DNA of 64,000 bases. Origin: Oegoconia quadripuncta (lineage: Eukaryota; Arthropoda; Insecta; Lepidoptera; Autostichidae). Shown here piece by piece: positions 1 through 14,099 of the stretch. A program made the translations under genes and the position numbers. A model generated the notes under the pieces. It was given only the letters and a program-made list of their open reading frames with translations, was not told the DNA's origin and made no database searches. Location of the stretch: the NCBI GenBank assembly GCA_949316235.1, contig OX438742.1, forward strand, positions 14,321,315-14,385,314, in the 5' to 3' direction. Numbering within the stretch: position 1 is the stretch's first letter; every line of letters starts with the position of its first letter.

Positions 1-3000
1 TATACATACTATAACAGTATAACTTTATCTTACATTTTAATATGTTCAGAAACACAACAGCCAAATACAAGTTTCATTGTTTGAACATCGAAAGGCTGGT
101 TGTTCCTCTGAACGTAAAAATCGGTTCGATTTCCGATTTACAAGTATTCTGTTGATGGTATATTTAAATTTTAAAGGCCGCCTGTTCAGCTACCACCATG
201 TTATCTCAATGATGGAAAGTGACGATATGGTCGAATATGGACCACGACAGTATAGTGAATAACTGAAACTTTGTGGCTCATTCGAGTAACTCGAAGAACG
301 GTTGGCCATTGGGACATTAAATTAGTGACTGTTGAGGAGATTATCAGGATTTGATAATAAAAAAGCTTAATTTTAAGTTAAACCGATGTAATGATTTCAA
401 ACACGGCATACAAGAAGAAGGGAGTTCGGGGGGCGGGGAACATAATCGTAAGGCCCAGCCTAAAAGGGAATGCAGATCGCCAATTAGAAAAGATTGCCAT
501 GCGCTTCATTACAGGCACGGCACACTTCGCATAATGCCGATCCACAACACACTACGTACAGGCAAGCTCACCACGTTCACCCACAAGGAAAGTCGCTCGA
601 TACAGATCGCTTCCACTTATCGGTTCACGGTTGCTTTGGACGTGGAGTAACTGACATGATGATGACGTGTGATACACGATTACGCTAAATGGAATGAACA
701 AGCTTAAATTTTGCTACCATCGACGAATCTAATGTTTTCTCTAACCCTCTAGTTGATTGGAGGAAATATGGTTTAACGTTTCACATTTGAAACCCATTAC
801 TTTCTTTTGTACACTATAGCATTTACAAATAATTCAGTATTCCCGGCCGTACAGGTAGGTACTAGGCCAGCTATGAGGTCAATCGATTATGTGACTGACC
901 AAATCCGGGAACTATCAACTTGTCAGTTGAGCTGTCATGACAATCAACCAAGTCAATCATTTCAGGCAACACAATTCGATTTGCGTGGGCGTGACATCGG
1001 GCGAAGTAATTTCGGTCTCTCCAATAAATGGTTTCCTGGGAAAACGCCGGTCGTTTTGTACCCACTCTGTATATGCAAATGAGCTGCGGGAAACAAAGTG
1101 CTCCGTAGTACGTCTTTGTCCGCACTGTTCGTGCGCTTAATTCATGATACCTACCATATTCTGTTCACGGCATTGGGTTCATATGTCGTATGTGCTGTGT
1201 ATGATCTATTTACAAGTTTATAAAGGTTCTGAAAACTTATAATATTTCCCTGTATTAATTCTTAACGACTTTAACATTATTTTCAATCTGTTATAGTCCA
1301 GTCCAGTGTTTCATGCCACATTAATAATTGTCTCGGGCCAGATTACAGTGTCATATTGATTGATTTAATTTTGAGATGCAAATCCTGAAAATTGAAAAAT
1401 AATCCCCAGGAGCACGAAAAAGATATCGTTTATTTAGGCACGTTTACGCTACAACACAGATAACACAATAATATTTTCGTAAAAGCAGTGTAACCTGATT
1501 TAAAATATTTTCATAATAAAAAACTCAGTTTGGTAAAGTAATTGCTGACCGATTAACGTATTTGTGTATAGCATAAAATACTCGTATAAAATACTTATTG
1601 TACCTACGTGCCTACCTATAAGAAGGAAGTGTGTATCACTCCATGGGAGAAATATGAGTCTGCTATATATGAAATAAATATCATAAAGTACCTATTGTAA
1701 AAGGACGTCAGCGTCAAACAAACTTACTTGGACGTTACATTTTCTCACCATCTAGTTATCCGGGAACAGCTCTACACAACTAGCTTAGTACAGTGTTCTA
1801 AAGTTATTTTCCGTTGTGAAATAACTATGTTAAAGTTATTAGGTTTCAGCAAGCATTGTCTGGGAGTAATATTGCGGCGAACGCCAGCTCATATACGTCT
1901 GCGTTCCGGATTCGCTCAAAGGAATTTAATCCGTCATTTCTATTCTCTTCCTGTCTGTCGCTCCTGTAGCAGCTCTACGAGTAGCTTCATGTGTAAGCTA
2001 ATTTGCGTAACAGCCACAGCATAGCAGGAGTTTTTGGGGTTCCATACACCAAGGGTTCAACCGGAACTTTAATGCTAATTGACAACGCTGTCTGTACATC
2101 TGCTAGAAGATTCTAACATGAAATGACACAGGGGCTTGAAATTTATACATAATGAACATTCTTATTTAGTTATCGGGTTCTGTTCCTCATTTTTGCAACT
2201 CTACATTACTTTACAAATGTGTGTACTTGCAATGTAGATTGTTAAATTTGTAAAGAAATGAAGATTGCAGATTTTAGTTCAGGAACAGTTCCTTTATCTG
2301 AGTATAAAACAACAAAACCTTAAAAGGCTCATGCCTTTGTACAGATCTAAATGGATATATGGTTTAAAGCGAACCAAATGAAAATCTCGAGGGGAGAGAG
2401 AAGTATTTGCAGTTGAGCGCTTTCCGAGTCAATTCAGACGCCAACGTCCAAATGCACTCGGATTACCGCTGGCCACGATACGAGCAGTGTCAGAGTAGGT
2501 TTACGAGGCAGCTCGGTCAGAGCGTAGGTATTTTTGTCAACAAGGCTTTTACTTAGTAATATTTGCAATAATTTAAAATGTTGCTGACTGTTTTGAATAC
2601 TGGCAGTTTAAAGTTTTTTTACTTTTCCTTTGTACAGAGCAAAGCAAAGAAAGTAAGAGCAAAGTACTTACGAGGTTTTATTTCTTTACAAAATTTCTTT
2701 ACTCACTTGAATACGAGGTTTTCTCTTTCTCTGCTTTTCATTTCCTAAATACTTTACATAAGTGCCAACAGTAATACAGTCCTATTTTTAGCTTGCATAA
2801 AATGGAACAGGTATTTTTTTCTGAATATTAATTTCAATGAAATTCATTTCATTCTTTCATTAGGTTAAAAGCTGTAATATAGATCTCCCACATATGAATA
2901 CACATGAATGAATATACATGAATCTTTGTAATAACATGTACCTAAGTGTACATAGTGTTAAGTGTACTGATAGCATAGTGATCTCATCACTATGCAGATG

Positions 3001-3358
3001 AACCGGTTTGAGCGGGTGGTAAAATGCATCAACACAGTCGTAATTACCATTGTATAAAATTAAAACAAAAGGTACCCGTAGGTACTCGTACGTACACTGC
3101 AACCGCGTTTTTATTTTATCCCACAATAGCTACCGTGACATATGGCCATTGAGTAATATAGTGTAAATATGTGAAAACGTGGGAAACTGCAACAGTAGGC
3201 TACTCTTCAATCTCTGTGTATTTTTGAAAAAAAAAAAAAACAATCAGTCCAAAATATTCCTTTCGACACGTATGTACGCCACTGCTTTCACTCGATCTTT
3301 TACTCTCATGCATGCATGTATGTCATTTGTTAATCAGTAGACACATTTTTTTGTGGTA
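1..3358. other. Unassigned AT-rich sequence
   Basis: No gene recognised. 150-215 resembles a scrap of SINE family 2 (GCTACCACCATGTTATC). A GC-richer patch at 400-660 has two overlapping chance frames. 2640-2760 contains a degenerate AAAGCAAAG/TTTACGAGG repeat. Confidence 0.6.
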
Positions 3359-3445
3359 TTAACCTTTAGGCGGACTCTGGCACCGATCGGTGCCAAAAAA
3401 ACTTTTATACCGACAACACTCGCGGACACCGATCGGTGCCAACGG
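3359..3445 (+). mobile_element. Possible piggyBac-like element end
   Basis: TTAACCTTTAGGCGGACTC starts with the TTAA that piggyBac elements target and a CCTTT-type terminus. GGCACCGATCGGTGCC (3379-3394) is a perfect palindrome repeated with one change at 3425-3440. No matching opposite end was found, so only a one-ended or decayed copy is supported. Confidence 0.4.
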
Positions 3446-4090
3446 ACACCCGACTTTCAACTCTCAATTGTAATGATTATAGAGTTCCAATTCCTTTGGA
3501 CTGTGTTTGAACTTGTTCTCTATTAAATTCCGCATCCAATAATGTGCGCCATGTCATGTTAGCTATGATATTTAGTCTGTATTTGCGAAAATATTTTTTT
3601 TCTCTTTGGGTGGGAGTGTAGGCATAGAATTCCAACTACTGTTTTTTATTAGAACAGGCTTAGGAACCTGCCATAGAGCTTCCAATTCTCATAACAATTT
3701 ATTGAATTACCCGTTTTTTTAAGAAAAACATGAAATAAATCTGTACTTTCCGTAAAAATACCAATTATATCGTGGATATAAGTATACCTACATATTACAA
3801 CTCGTAACATTTTTCTGATTTTTTGTATTATAGCTGTAGTAGTGTTCATTCATTATATCCATAGATAATATATTCCCGTAGCTATTGCTTTTCACAGATT
3901 ACAAATACATCCAGTAGAAGAGTATCTATAAAGGTTTTTAACACCGCAGGTATTTTCGAAAATTTGAAAGAGAGGACAGAGAGGTGATTTAAAGTGCACT
4001 TTCTTGGATCAAATTTGCTAAAATTAAATTTACTATATGCATCACCAGTATTCTGTCTTCATAATTAATAGTTAGTACATACACTGTCCG

Positions 4091-4412
4091 CGTCGGTCGG
4101 TGGCTCAGCGGTTAAGACGCGGTCTCCCAATTTGGGAGGTCCGGGTTCGATCCCAGGTAGGTCATGTATTAATGAGTTTTTAAAATTTAATTTATTTAGT
4201 TATGAGCATTTATCCGTCTCTGCTCTTAAACGGTGAAGGAAAACATAGTGAGGAAACCTGCATCCCTGAGAAATTAAAAGTCATAGGCATGTGAAGTTCC
4301 CAACCCGCATTGGGCCAGCGTGGTGGACTATGGCCCATACTCCCCTCATATACGAGGGAAGGCCTATAACCCTGCAGTGGGGTGTTTACTGGGCCGATTA
4401 TGATATACACTG
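4091..4412 (+). mobile_element. SINE family 1, near full length
   Basis: tRNA-derived head with box A TGGCTCAGCGG (4101-4111) and box B GGGTTCGATCCC (4143-4154), so pol III transcription is expected. The body has CCCAACCCGCATTGGGCC and GTGGACTATGGCCC; the tail has CTGCAGTGGGG. The 3' body is a common lepidopteran SINE motif set. Confidence 0.88.
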
Positions 4413-4607
4413 TCGATTATCTTGAATTTGAGAATGTTGTGCAGGTGAGCCGGTCTTACCCTCAATACATGATACCCTCAATAGATTACAATTTGGTCTG
4501 GACTGTGATAATTTGATCCTGGTTCGAAAACTAGCCTATAAGCTGATGGCTATTGCAATTTGCCAACATATTCGTCACTGGAGCCGAAAATGAACTAAAA
4601 GTATAAA

Positions 4608-4805
4608 TTGTGTTTTTGTGAAAGTGACGAATGTTTGCTGGATGATTTTAAAGAAGTATTTCAACAATATAAGAATGAACATATTGCGAAACTAAAAGAA
4701 ATCAATTTTCTGGGAAAGCATACTAATCCGAAATATATAACTGAATTGAATTTATCGGAATCTGATGGTGCAGACACGAATAAGATAAGTAACGACAATT
4801 ATTAA
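4608..4805 (+). other. Open stretch, possibly exon-like, unassigned
   Basis: A 65-codon frame with no ATG (it opens at TTG). It encodes CFCESDECLLDDFKEVFQQY and ends ESDGADTNKISNDNY before TAA. The acidic/Lys-rich composition looks protein-like, but no domain is recognisable and no clear splice acceptor is seen. It could be the 3' exon of a gene or a transposon remnant. Confidence 0.2.
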
Positions 4806-7697
4806 AAAAAAAACCCTATTTCAAAATTCTTGTCACTTAAGTGGTTTCATAGCAATTTGACTTTCTACACCTACTGTTTTAATTTGATTGTTCCTCTGTG
4901 ATCCCTTTGACGCGTAATGAGGTCGTGTACCCACGCATAACTACACCTACCTAAATAAAATCTAAAAGAAATGAACTTTTACAGGGCTATATAATACTGT
5001 ACATTCCAAGGATATGTTTAGATACGAAGTAGATGTTAAACTGTCTATTATATTGCCTCACATTATTGTAACTGTAAAATAAGATAAAAAAGGAAGAAAA
5101 CGACTTTATTTTGGGGATGAATGGTTCAGTAGTCCAAGCATGCAATAGGTCCGTATAAAATTAAATAATTGCACCCCTTAAATATGAAAAGAAATTCAAG
5201 GCGTTTTCTCTTTTTCTCTCCTCGCCCCGCTCGCGCTCGCCTGCCTCTATCGATCGATCTTCTCGAGCCATGTCCGTCCATCAATTTACTACATCATGTG
5301 GACCGACCACCATCGCACACTAACTCTCACACACACATACACTCACAACGTACATATTTTGTACATATTTGTAAATCTATTATTTCGATATTTCATTTGG
5401 CTTATCTTTGACTGCTTCATTTCTTTAGTTTGACTTTTAATACTATGTAATTTAGACTTTTTAGCATAACGACTCGTACATCACTGAGGATTAGATTTGT
5501 TTTTTTATAACTTCTAATAATATTATTAATTATGAATGTAAAAGTACAAATTTTATATATAATTAAAACGTTACCCATTCAATTTTGAAGGACCATTGTC
5601 AGTAACATAATAAGAATCTTTAATTGACATAAGTTTGGTATTAGTGTTATGTATAAAAAATTTTAATAATGTTGTTGATTCTATGTAAATAAATAAATTA
5701 AAATAATATAAAACAGAAAATTAACTTATATCACTTTTTTGTAAGTAGGCTATTGGAGAAAAAGCCACAGTTGAAATAATTATTAATTTTTCTGTTTTTT
5801 TTATATGGTTATAACATAATTGAACTTCAATTTCGTTTATATTCATCAAATATATTTTTTATATTTTCTGTTTTATTTTACAGCAAGAGAATATAGTAGA
5901 CTGTTAAGAAGCCTGGTGGTCTGAAATACTCGGTAGGTACAAGCTAAAGTCTAATTTGGGGAATAAACTTTCGACAATTTCAGTTTTTACGATTTATTTT
6001 CCCGTATTAATTGATGGCCGTGTGACTGTTAAGATGATGATTAATTTATTATTTTACCCACCTCCTTGTACAGTCAATTCCATAACTAATTCTACAGAGC
6101 TATTTTGCATGATTAAATGTAACACACTGGATATTTAAGCTGTACCATCCGCAGTTCAAATGTTAGTCTATGCAAGAGCTTCATTTCAGAGAACTGCCGG
6201 TGGTGTAGTTTGAATATGCATTACTCTACAAATAGTCACTTCAAACAGTGCTGCATGAATATCTCTGACTGACGCCGCCTGAAACTACATAATTTTGGCA
6301 AGAAAAAAAGTGTGTACAGTGTACGGGTCGTCTGAACTATGTATTATAATGAATATTTTTTAACAATACGTCAAGTAAATGCCGTAACTAATTAAACAAC
6401 TATCGCAAAATGTTCAAGATTTCCTGGGAAAACTTAATTTATACAGACACTTACTTAAACTTAATTTACAGAATAGAATTGTAAAGTTTATCTGTTTCAG
6501 ACTGTACCTATATTCATTAAGCCAATTTTGGTCTTGTTCGATTAAGTTACCAGTTAGCGCGCTGTGAGACTTGCGACGCGCAGTTTAATTATCCGTAGCT
6601 TCGTAGTACCTACACTTGGCTGCACTAAGACCGTAAAGGCGGGTCTCGCGGCGTTCACATCTCCGATAGCGTCGTGCGGTCAGAATACATTGGCAGTGTT
6701 ACGGTCGTGGTGCTGTCTACTGTACCTATTACCGGAGTATTACATTAACGAGTGAATGAAACACGTCATCAAATGTTATGTTTGCGGTTTTATGCATAAC
6801 CATACAGTATTTTTATGGTATTCAAGTAATAATCGTACCTTAATAAATAACCCGTTTTACATTTGACACAAAAAGGTCACCGTATGTCGAGTTGGGAAAA
6901 ATATTCTATACCTATATCCATGCTATAACTATGGTCGCGTGAACAAATCTTTTTCTTGCTTTTCTTAGTAGATAAAATAGCACCATCTTTTAGAATCCTT
7001 GAGAACTAATAGGATAATTGTAAATAAATGGGGAAAATCACCGCGCACACCAAAATTTTTTATAGTCTGTGCTCACAACATATCGATCAGATAAAATTTC
7101 AAGAAAAAATTACAATGGGTATTCATAAAAAATATGAGTTTTACGAGTATATTTGTTGGTTATACTTAAAAGATACTCGCATGATTTTTATTCACTTTTC
7201 TGTGGTAAGTTTTGAATTTTTGACAATATTCATTAGCATTTGATTATTGATAACGACTGATTTTGTACCCTCAAGGAAATCGACTCCAGTACCAATTCGC
7301 ACCTTGTCACAGTGACAGTAATATCAGTAATATGACACCTCCAGCGTCTTTTTCAAGTGCAAAATAAATCGTTTCATAAATATTTTAGGAAGTTCTTATT
7401 ACAACGATACACAGCTTATCGCAAATATCGCAATATAGGTTCAATCTAATGTCAATTGTTTAAATAAATAGTTGGTAATTGCATCTAATCAATGATTTGT
7501 TATCTGATACAAAATCAGTCGTAACTCTGAAAGGGACTCGGCAACAGTGGTAGCCCCCATAGAGATTTTTTTTCAGGCGTTAAAATCTATATTATATCAA
7601 AATTTCAGAATATTTAATTGAAACCACATTTTCCATACTTTTGGTACGGGGTTCTTTGAGCAATATTTTGACTACCAATTTCGTGATAAATCGAAAA
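4806..7697. other. Unassigned AT-rich sequence
   Basis: No gene or clear element seen. A CT-rich, GC-richer patch at 5200-5290 has no recognisable coding content. Confidence 0.6.
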
Positions 7698-7930
7698 TAC
7701 TGTACTGGTGAAATACATGCAAGTAACGGCCGGCAATGTTGGATAGAAATCCATATCGTCGTATTTAGTAGCCGAATAAATTAGTATGAAAACTCATATC
7801 TACCGTATAATTTAAAAATGGAACTATTACTTTTATTCCGAAACATAACAACCATACGAAGGTATCTTTTTGAAGGTTTTATTTAAATTTCGAACTGGCT
7901 TTCGAATAAGCGGCTTGATAAAAAACAAAT
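7698..7930 (+). repeat. Dispersed repeat, copy 1
   Basis: Shares AACGGCCGGCAA…TAGAAAT, ATGAAAACTC and CGAACTGGCTTTCGAATA with 33497-33780. No coding content seen. Confidence 0.65.
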
Positions 7931-8103
7931 GAATATATAAAATGTGAAATGCGTGAAAAATTATTGTTTGTAATCATTGATTTTGTTTGGAATTTAACAA
8001 TTGTGTTGGTAATTTGACAAATGAGCTCCAGCGAAGAAAGTGAGTGTGATGAGCATACTTTGACCTTACCCGAAATTCAAGAGGCGACAAGAGCCGTAAT
8101 AGA

Positions 8104-8192
8104 TTTTTTTTTATGCACAACGGGTTTGTACTTGACCTCAATCACACCTGATGTTAAGTGAAGATGAGGTCGAAGCGTACTGACCCGGATTT
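8104..8192 (-). mobile_element. SINE family 2, 3' end only
   Basis: Poly-T then ATGCACAACGGGTTTG and CACCTGATGTTAAGTGAAG, the inverse of the family's 3' tail (…TTGTGCATAAAAAA). Confidence 0.8.
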
Positions 8193-8874
8193 TAAATATT
8201 TGAATATCTATTGTACATTCAACAACTATATTTTCAAATAAAATAAACTACTTAGTTTGAATTGTCGCGCATTATTTGGGAATAGTTACTATACAAGCCT
8301 TGGCCGCAACCAGGCATTGATGAACTTACTCGTGTATGCCCCGGTTTTCCTGTAATACATATAGAATAATTGCTTATCTGCCTACCGGATCAACAACAAT
8401 CAACGTATTTTTCATGTTCATGAACAGTAACATTTTATAATACACATACTGTCCTTACAGTTTATTTGACTCCGTGGGCGGCAGGTAACCAACGCTGTAA
8501 GAGCACGGAATACTTAATTGTACTAACGTAGTAAGATGGGTGAGGTTTCAGCACCTGTCGTGTCTACGTTCTATTTGACAGGCAAAGCTGCAGTCTGGGG
8601 GCTTATAATATTGTCTTTGTTCAACACCCGCGAAAACGTTAGAATTTGACATTTGAAGGGTACTATTCATGAACTTTAAACCGCAATTACTGACACGAGC
8701 TGGTATTGAGAACGATTTATATTGTGAACGCGATTCGTGTTATGAAAGGTGTAGAGTGAAATAATGTCGGTATAGGTATACTTATACACAATTCCACTGA
8801 TTCGACGCCGCGATATAATCCGGCTATGTACGGTTTATACCTAAATAAATTTAATGGCAATATAATATACACAA

Positions 8875-9172
8875 GCGTCGGTGGCTCAGCGGTTTAAACG
8901 CGGTATCCCGATTTAGAAGAACCGGGTTCGATTCCCAGGCAGGTCATGTACCATTGAGTTTTTAAATTTAATTTAATTACTTATGTGCATCTATCCGACT
9001 GCTCTTAAACAGTGAAGGAAAACATTAAGAGGAAACCTGGATGCCTGAGAAATAAAAATTAAAGGCATGTGAAGTCCCCAACCCGCATTGGGCCAGGAGT
9101 GGTGGACTATGGCCCATACTCTCCCTCATAATATATGAGAGACCCATATCCATGCAGTGGGATGTTTAAAAA
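8875..9172 (+). mobile_element. SINE family 1, near full length
   Basis: Box A TGGCTCAGCGG (8882-8892), box B GGGTTCGATTCC (8924-8935), body CCCAACCCGCATTGGGCC, tail CATGCAGTGGGATG. Diverged from the 4091 copy by scattered changes and small indels. Confidence 0.87.
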
Positions 9173-9946
9173 TTAGATTTAATTGGAAAGGAGCCGAAAT
9201 ATCAATTAAATCTGCAATCACCAACCCATGTGGTGTTGTATCGGCAAACGGCAACGGTTTCTTATTTTTGAAAACTTCTACTTGCAAAGTGGTTCTTAGG
9301 GTTTAGCCGTTTCGAAAATATTTAGCTTCTAACACAATTGTTTTTTTACCTAGATAATATGATTGCAGTGATTTTCGAAATTTTTAATGTTTAGAAACTC
9401 AACCATCTTCTTGGTCGTCCTCAATACATTGGGAGGTCGAGGGTCGATCATGGACATGCTTTGCTTAGCGGTTTAACGTGGTCGAGTTTCATTGAATCGA
9501 TAACTATTTGTCGACTGCCTAATGAATCTAAATTTTAGTTTATCGATGGTAAGTTTCATCGTAATATGTCATTATTTTGTTCGCCTGTAAAGTAGAATTT
9601 TTAGCCTTTTTTTTATTTACTGCGCTAGACTGTGGAGTTCTCTCTATAACATTTTCAAGTGATCAAATGTATCCAAAAACAAAATATTTTTGAAAACACA
9701 TTTAGCTGTAGTTACTTTGCCGGGAAAAGTACATACTTAGACCCTTAAATCATATATTTATTCTTAATTTAAGTATAAATATATTTTAAGTCATCGTTAA
9801 TTTTATCTTATTAGGTAGTTATTAAGTTCCACGTACCTATATACTTCTGTTGGCCAAGTTAGAGCGCCGCTCCGGGGTCGCTCTGGTAAGTCAGGCGCTT
9901 CGAAATATACGACGCTGGGAGCGAGAGGGAAGACCAAAAACACGGA

Positions 9947-9956
9947 GCACACACAC

Positions 9957-9998
<42 letters not shown>
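9947..9998. repeat. (AC)n microsatellite
   Basis: About 25 AC units with one GC interruption at 9961. Open frames across it on the minus strand are low-complexity artefacts. Confidence 0.97.
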
Positions 9999-10002
<4 letters not shown>

Positions 10003-11451
10003 GACCAGGAGATCACTAAAACTGCTTGATAACGTTATTATTATTAAATTCTTTACTGCACGTTGTTGATTGAGCTTCTTATAATTCAAATTCTTCTTAG
10101 CACTATTTCACAATTATTTCACTTGGAACCAATCCGAACCCGCGGCGAATAAAATTCAGGTACCCACTAATTTTTTCTTTTAATTAAAAGAGCGCCTCTG
10201 GCGGACAATACATGTTTATTGCGGTCGGTTCGACATTGCTTCTATACAACCATTCGCAAAAAATCAATAACAACAAAAAATTAATAAAAATTACAAAATA
10301 CAACGTAGAACCATTATGCTCCTTAACAACTTCAGTTCTGTAAATAAATATATTTCATTATAAGTTGAGTAACATATAATTAATCCTATCAAATTAGGGT
10401 ATGTAAAAAGTGATTGCTACAAAATTTACTTACACCGGTTGAAGCGTCTCACGGTTTCCGATGCAGAAGATTGATTATATAATATATAAATTATTATACT
10501 AAACATTAATGTTCTGGTGAGAGAGTCTCCTTCGCTTGTGTCTTTTAGAACGAATATTAGAGTGTCAATTAATTCGCAAATTGAACTAACATTATTACCT
10601 ATGTTATATTTCATTACTATTCTTTATCCTATATTAAACATATATAGATCTGGTCTGATATCTGCAGCAATAGGTCATATATTCTGGCTAATATTCATAG
10701 TTTTAGTGAAATTGTTTTGCTTTGTTCTGTTCCTTGACAAATACCGGTTGTGATGTTATGAACTGTAATTTGATGAAAGACGGTTCTTTCATTCTACTAT
10801 AACAACTTGCGACCGAAAGCAAACAAAACAGTAGTCTAATTAGCCATAAAGACATAGGTAAAGGTAAAAGTAAAAAGTATAGACTAGGTATTAATATAAA
10901 AAGGTGCCTATCCAACACCCGGTGTGATAGGCATAGATTGACTGAAAGAGATCCCCTGTCGTAGGTACATATTTCCAAATTAAATTTATTTTAATCATTT
11001 TAATGAATTCATGAAGTATAATAAATCGTTTGTTACTAAACGAAACAAAAATACAAATATTACAATCTTCGCTATTACAACCTCGGCCTAAGATAAAACA
11101 CGTCGGAGTGTTAATTAGGAAGTAAATTGATACCACTTTTCTGTAAAGGTGTGTGAGTATTCGCCGAGCGCGTGATTAACATCGGCACCGTTTGTGGTTT
11201 CATTTCTGTCGCACAGCGCGCTTCGTTTTTCTATTTTCCTCGCTTGAGATTATGACAAAGTTGTTTCCTACTAAATGGAACAATTTTCTTTAGATGTTTC
11301 GCTCAAAATGTTTATACTCTTAATTCACAATTGTCTATTTAACAATATATGTAAACCGAAAATAACCGAAAATGAAGTACAAGTCATATGAAATAGCACA
11401 AATATTATATGTATTATTCAGGATATCCTCGAGGCAATCACTGCTTCCGAA

Positions 11452-11582
11452 GTATCATCATCATCAGCCCGTAAACATTCCCACTGCAGGAATATTCCCT
11501 CGTATAATGAGGGCGTATGGGTCATAGTCCACCACGCTGGATCAGTGCGGGTTGGGGACTTCACATGCCCTTTGATTTTTTT
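11452..11582 (-). mobile_element. SINE family 1, 3' half
   Basis: Starts with the ATCATCATC complement of the tail, then CCCACTGCAGGAATATTCCC and the inverse of the CCCAACCCGCA block. The tRNA head is missing. Confidence 0.8.
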
Positions 11583-13649
11583 TTCCGAAGTATATAGGCT
11601 ATATTTTGGTTCATATAAAATAATTCAAAGACATAAAACTACAAATTTAAAGTTATGTTATCTAGATAACCCAAAGAAATTGTGCTATTAGCTAAATATT
11701 TTCCAAACAGCTTAAACGATTTCCTTCGAACATGATTAAAAGTTTTTGGGGGTTGATGTTGCTCACGTCCGTATGTTGAACCCGCGAGACCCTACACGTG
11801 GCCCCTGGGTGGTGTTAAACGAGCAACTACACCTGATGGTAGGCTTCGGCCGCGTCTAGTTACCATCCTTCAGGCAAAGCCAAACGCCATCAGTTATATC
11901 TTAAACGTATAAAATTTCAATTTTGAATATCCTTGAAATACTGTGATGTCACTTATTTCATTTTATATGTTTATTTGCCTAAGAAACAAATAGTCTTACA
12001 ATGGTTTGGAGTACAATACTTTGTTACTTATGGCCTTGTGGGTTCACACTGACATGACTATGTATTTCGAAACAAAATAACTTACATACGTATGTCATCT
12101 AAATACACCAAAATACTCTTTAAAGCTAGCTACATATATTCACGGATCACACTTTTCTGATACATTCGCACAAAAGCTGGACACACGCATACATACACAC
12201 ACAACGCAGTCAAACATATAACGCCCGTCCGTCTGTCCATCCGGGGTTAAAAACTATCTACTTTAAATTAAATATAATTTTTTATACTTTTATGTTTTTG
12301 CAAATTTAGCTAAAATATTGTTTGGCTGAATGTAAAACTTCCTTCATCCCTTCGAATTCTACTACCTTTGGTTTTCAAATTTTTACCAGATTTTCACGTT
12401 TCCTTCACAGTGATTCCTGTAAGCACACATTTATACTCACTAATAATTTATGGATTGTATGATTTGAAATGAAAATTTATTAATATTCTTATTTATACGA
12501 ATACATTCCTATCAGCCTAGGAACGCGGGCGACACTATCTATCGAAAAGCTATGCATAACTCCTACGTGGAATTTTTTAATAAATCGGAAGGTTGTCATG
12601 AAAATAAACAGGAAAATAAAATTAAATCACATCACACAATCTGAAAATGACGTCGCAATATATTATTGGAAATATGATCCGAAATTCAAATTTGACTGAA
12701 ACTGGTCACCGCATAAAGCAAGAATGTTTACAAAGAAACAAAAAGAGAGAGACAATGCGGCAAGAAAACGCTGCAGTACATAATTATAACTTTTTAATTT
12801 AAACTACCCGATTCAGTAATAAGTAAAAGACCGTTAAGAGCGAGTAGAAGTCGTGTTGCGAGGGTACCATACAAAACTGCACCATTGACAAATCTTTGAA
12901 GTCCCTATTTTATCGGAAACAGCTGGAAATGTAACGTTGAAATAAATATTGAATACAAACGTCAGCGGCCTCATATATACTGTTGTAAGAAATTATATTC
13001 AATGATTTTCATATATTATCCTCCGATCGATCCGCTTTCTCGAAAGTAGGTAATTAAACAGGCATTTGTTGCAATAAATATTTAATAAAGTTTCAATTTG
13101 AGAACGGTTAAACAAAAGTTTAATTTTTTATTGTTTTATCTCCTTTTAAACATCCTAGGAATTGAAATCTCTAAATATGTAATTAGATAAATGTAATACT
13201 TAATACAAAGACATAATGTGCAACATTTGTGATACTTTTGTTAATTGGATGGGGAAGAGACTGGTTACCCACAACGCAGGGAATAGGGTGTGGGGACCAG
13301 GGCTACCTCGTTGCTTATATTGTAGCTTTGTTTTTGACACAATAAATTATTTTTACATTTACAAATACTTTAAATGAATTTAACTATCGATCAATTGATT
13401 ATCGTTTTAATATATTTCATTCATTTAATTCCGAGTTACAACTTTCGTTTAAACGCATGGAATAACTAAATAGGCGATAAATTGTTATCGATGAATTGAA
13501 ATGGCTATACATATCACAATGGTGTTTTGAATCCGAGTCCGCAATACAATCACGCAACACGAATGTTCGTAGACAATCTCGGCTAACTTGACAACACTCC
13601 GTACACCTTGAATAATTTTCTAGAGAAAACATTGAAAGATGATGGCTAT

Positions 13650-13735
13650 TATAAAATTTTGTGATTCTTTGGCTGATAAGCTAGCATGGATATAGGCCAC
13701 TCGGCGATATTCAGTCTAATTATACAATGTAATAT
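13650..13735 (+). repeat. Short dispersed repeat (GGCCACTCGGCGATATTC)
   Basis: GATATAGGCCACTCGGCGAT and TTCAGTCTAATTATAC recur at 26570-26640 and, more diverged, at 43670-43733. Confidence 0.65.
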
Positions 13736-14099
13736 ATATTTTCCTTGTTTTAACGAATCATAAAGGTAATCAAAACCATACTTAAAACAGCATACTTAAA
13801 AGAACAGCATACTTGAAAAAACAGCAACCCTTGAGTTTCCTGCTCGTTCATCTCTGAGGAGGCACCTTTGGTTAATTTAAATTAAACGTTGTAATGGTGA
13901 AATGGAGGGTTATTGAGAGTAAGTTAGTCGAGATTGCTTTCGACCGAAAATGAATTAGACGAGCATTCGTGCTCCGTGATTGCGTTGGAATCATAAGTAG
14001 TAAGTAACTTTATGTATTATCGTGGGAAATATATTTCCGGGTCTGTTTATTTTCAGAAGTGTTTGACTTTTAATCGAATCAAAACAATTTTAAACTTTA

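Larger units (their letters stand above)
9173..13649. other. Mostly unassigned spacer
   Basis: Apart from the (AC)n tract and the SINE at 11452 I see no gene. 11750-11890 looks like a degraded dispersed repeat (ACACCTGATGGTAGGC). 13240-13345 ends in GACACAATAAATT and may be a retroposon 3' end. Confidence 0.5.

Noticed and set aside
351..690. Two overlapping frames in a GC-richer patch
   Set aside because: Overlapping frames of similar length, no motif, no splice context.
4101..4160. tRNA gene
   Set aside because: Box A and box B are present but there is no acceptor-stem pairing, and the sequence continues into a SINE body.
9803..10089. Cys/Val-rich open frames on the minus strand
   Set aside because: They are translations of the (AC)n microsatellite.
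10426..10753. Hydrophobic overlapping frames on both strands resembling a membrane-receptor exon
   Set aside because: AT-rich DNA gives Ile/Leu/Phe/Tyr-rich chance frames; upstream in-frame stops, no family motif, and both strands are equally open.
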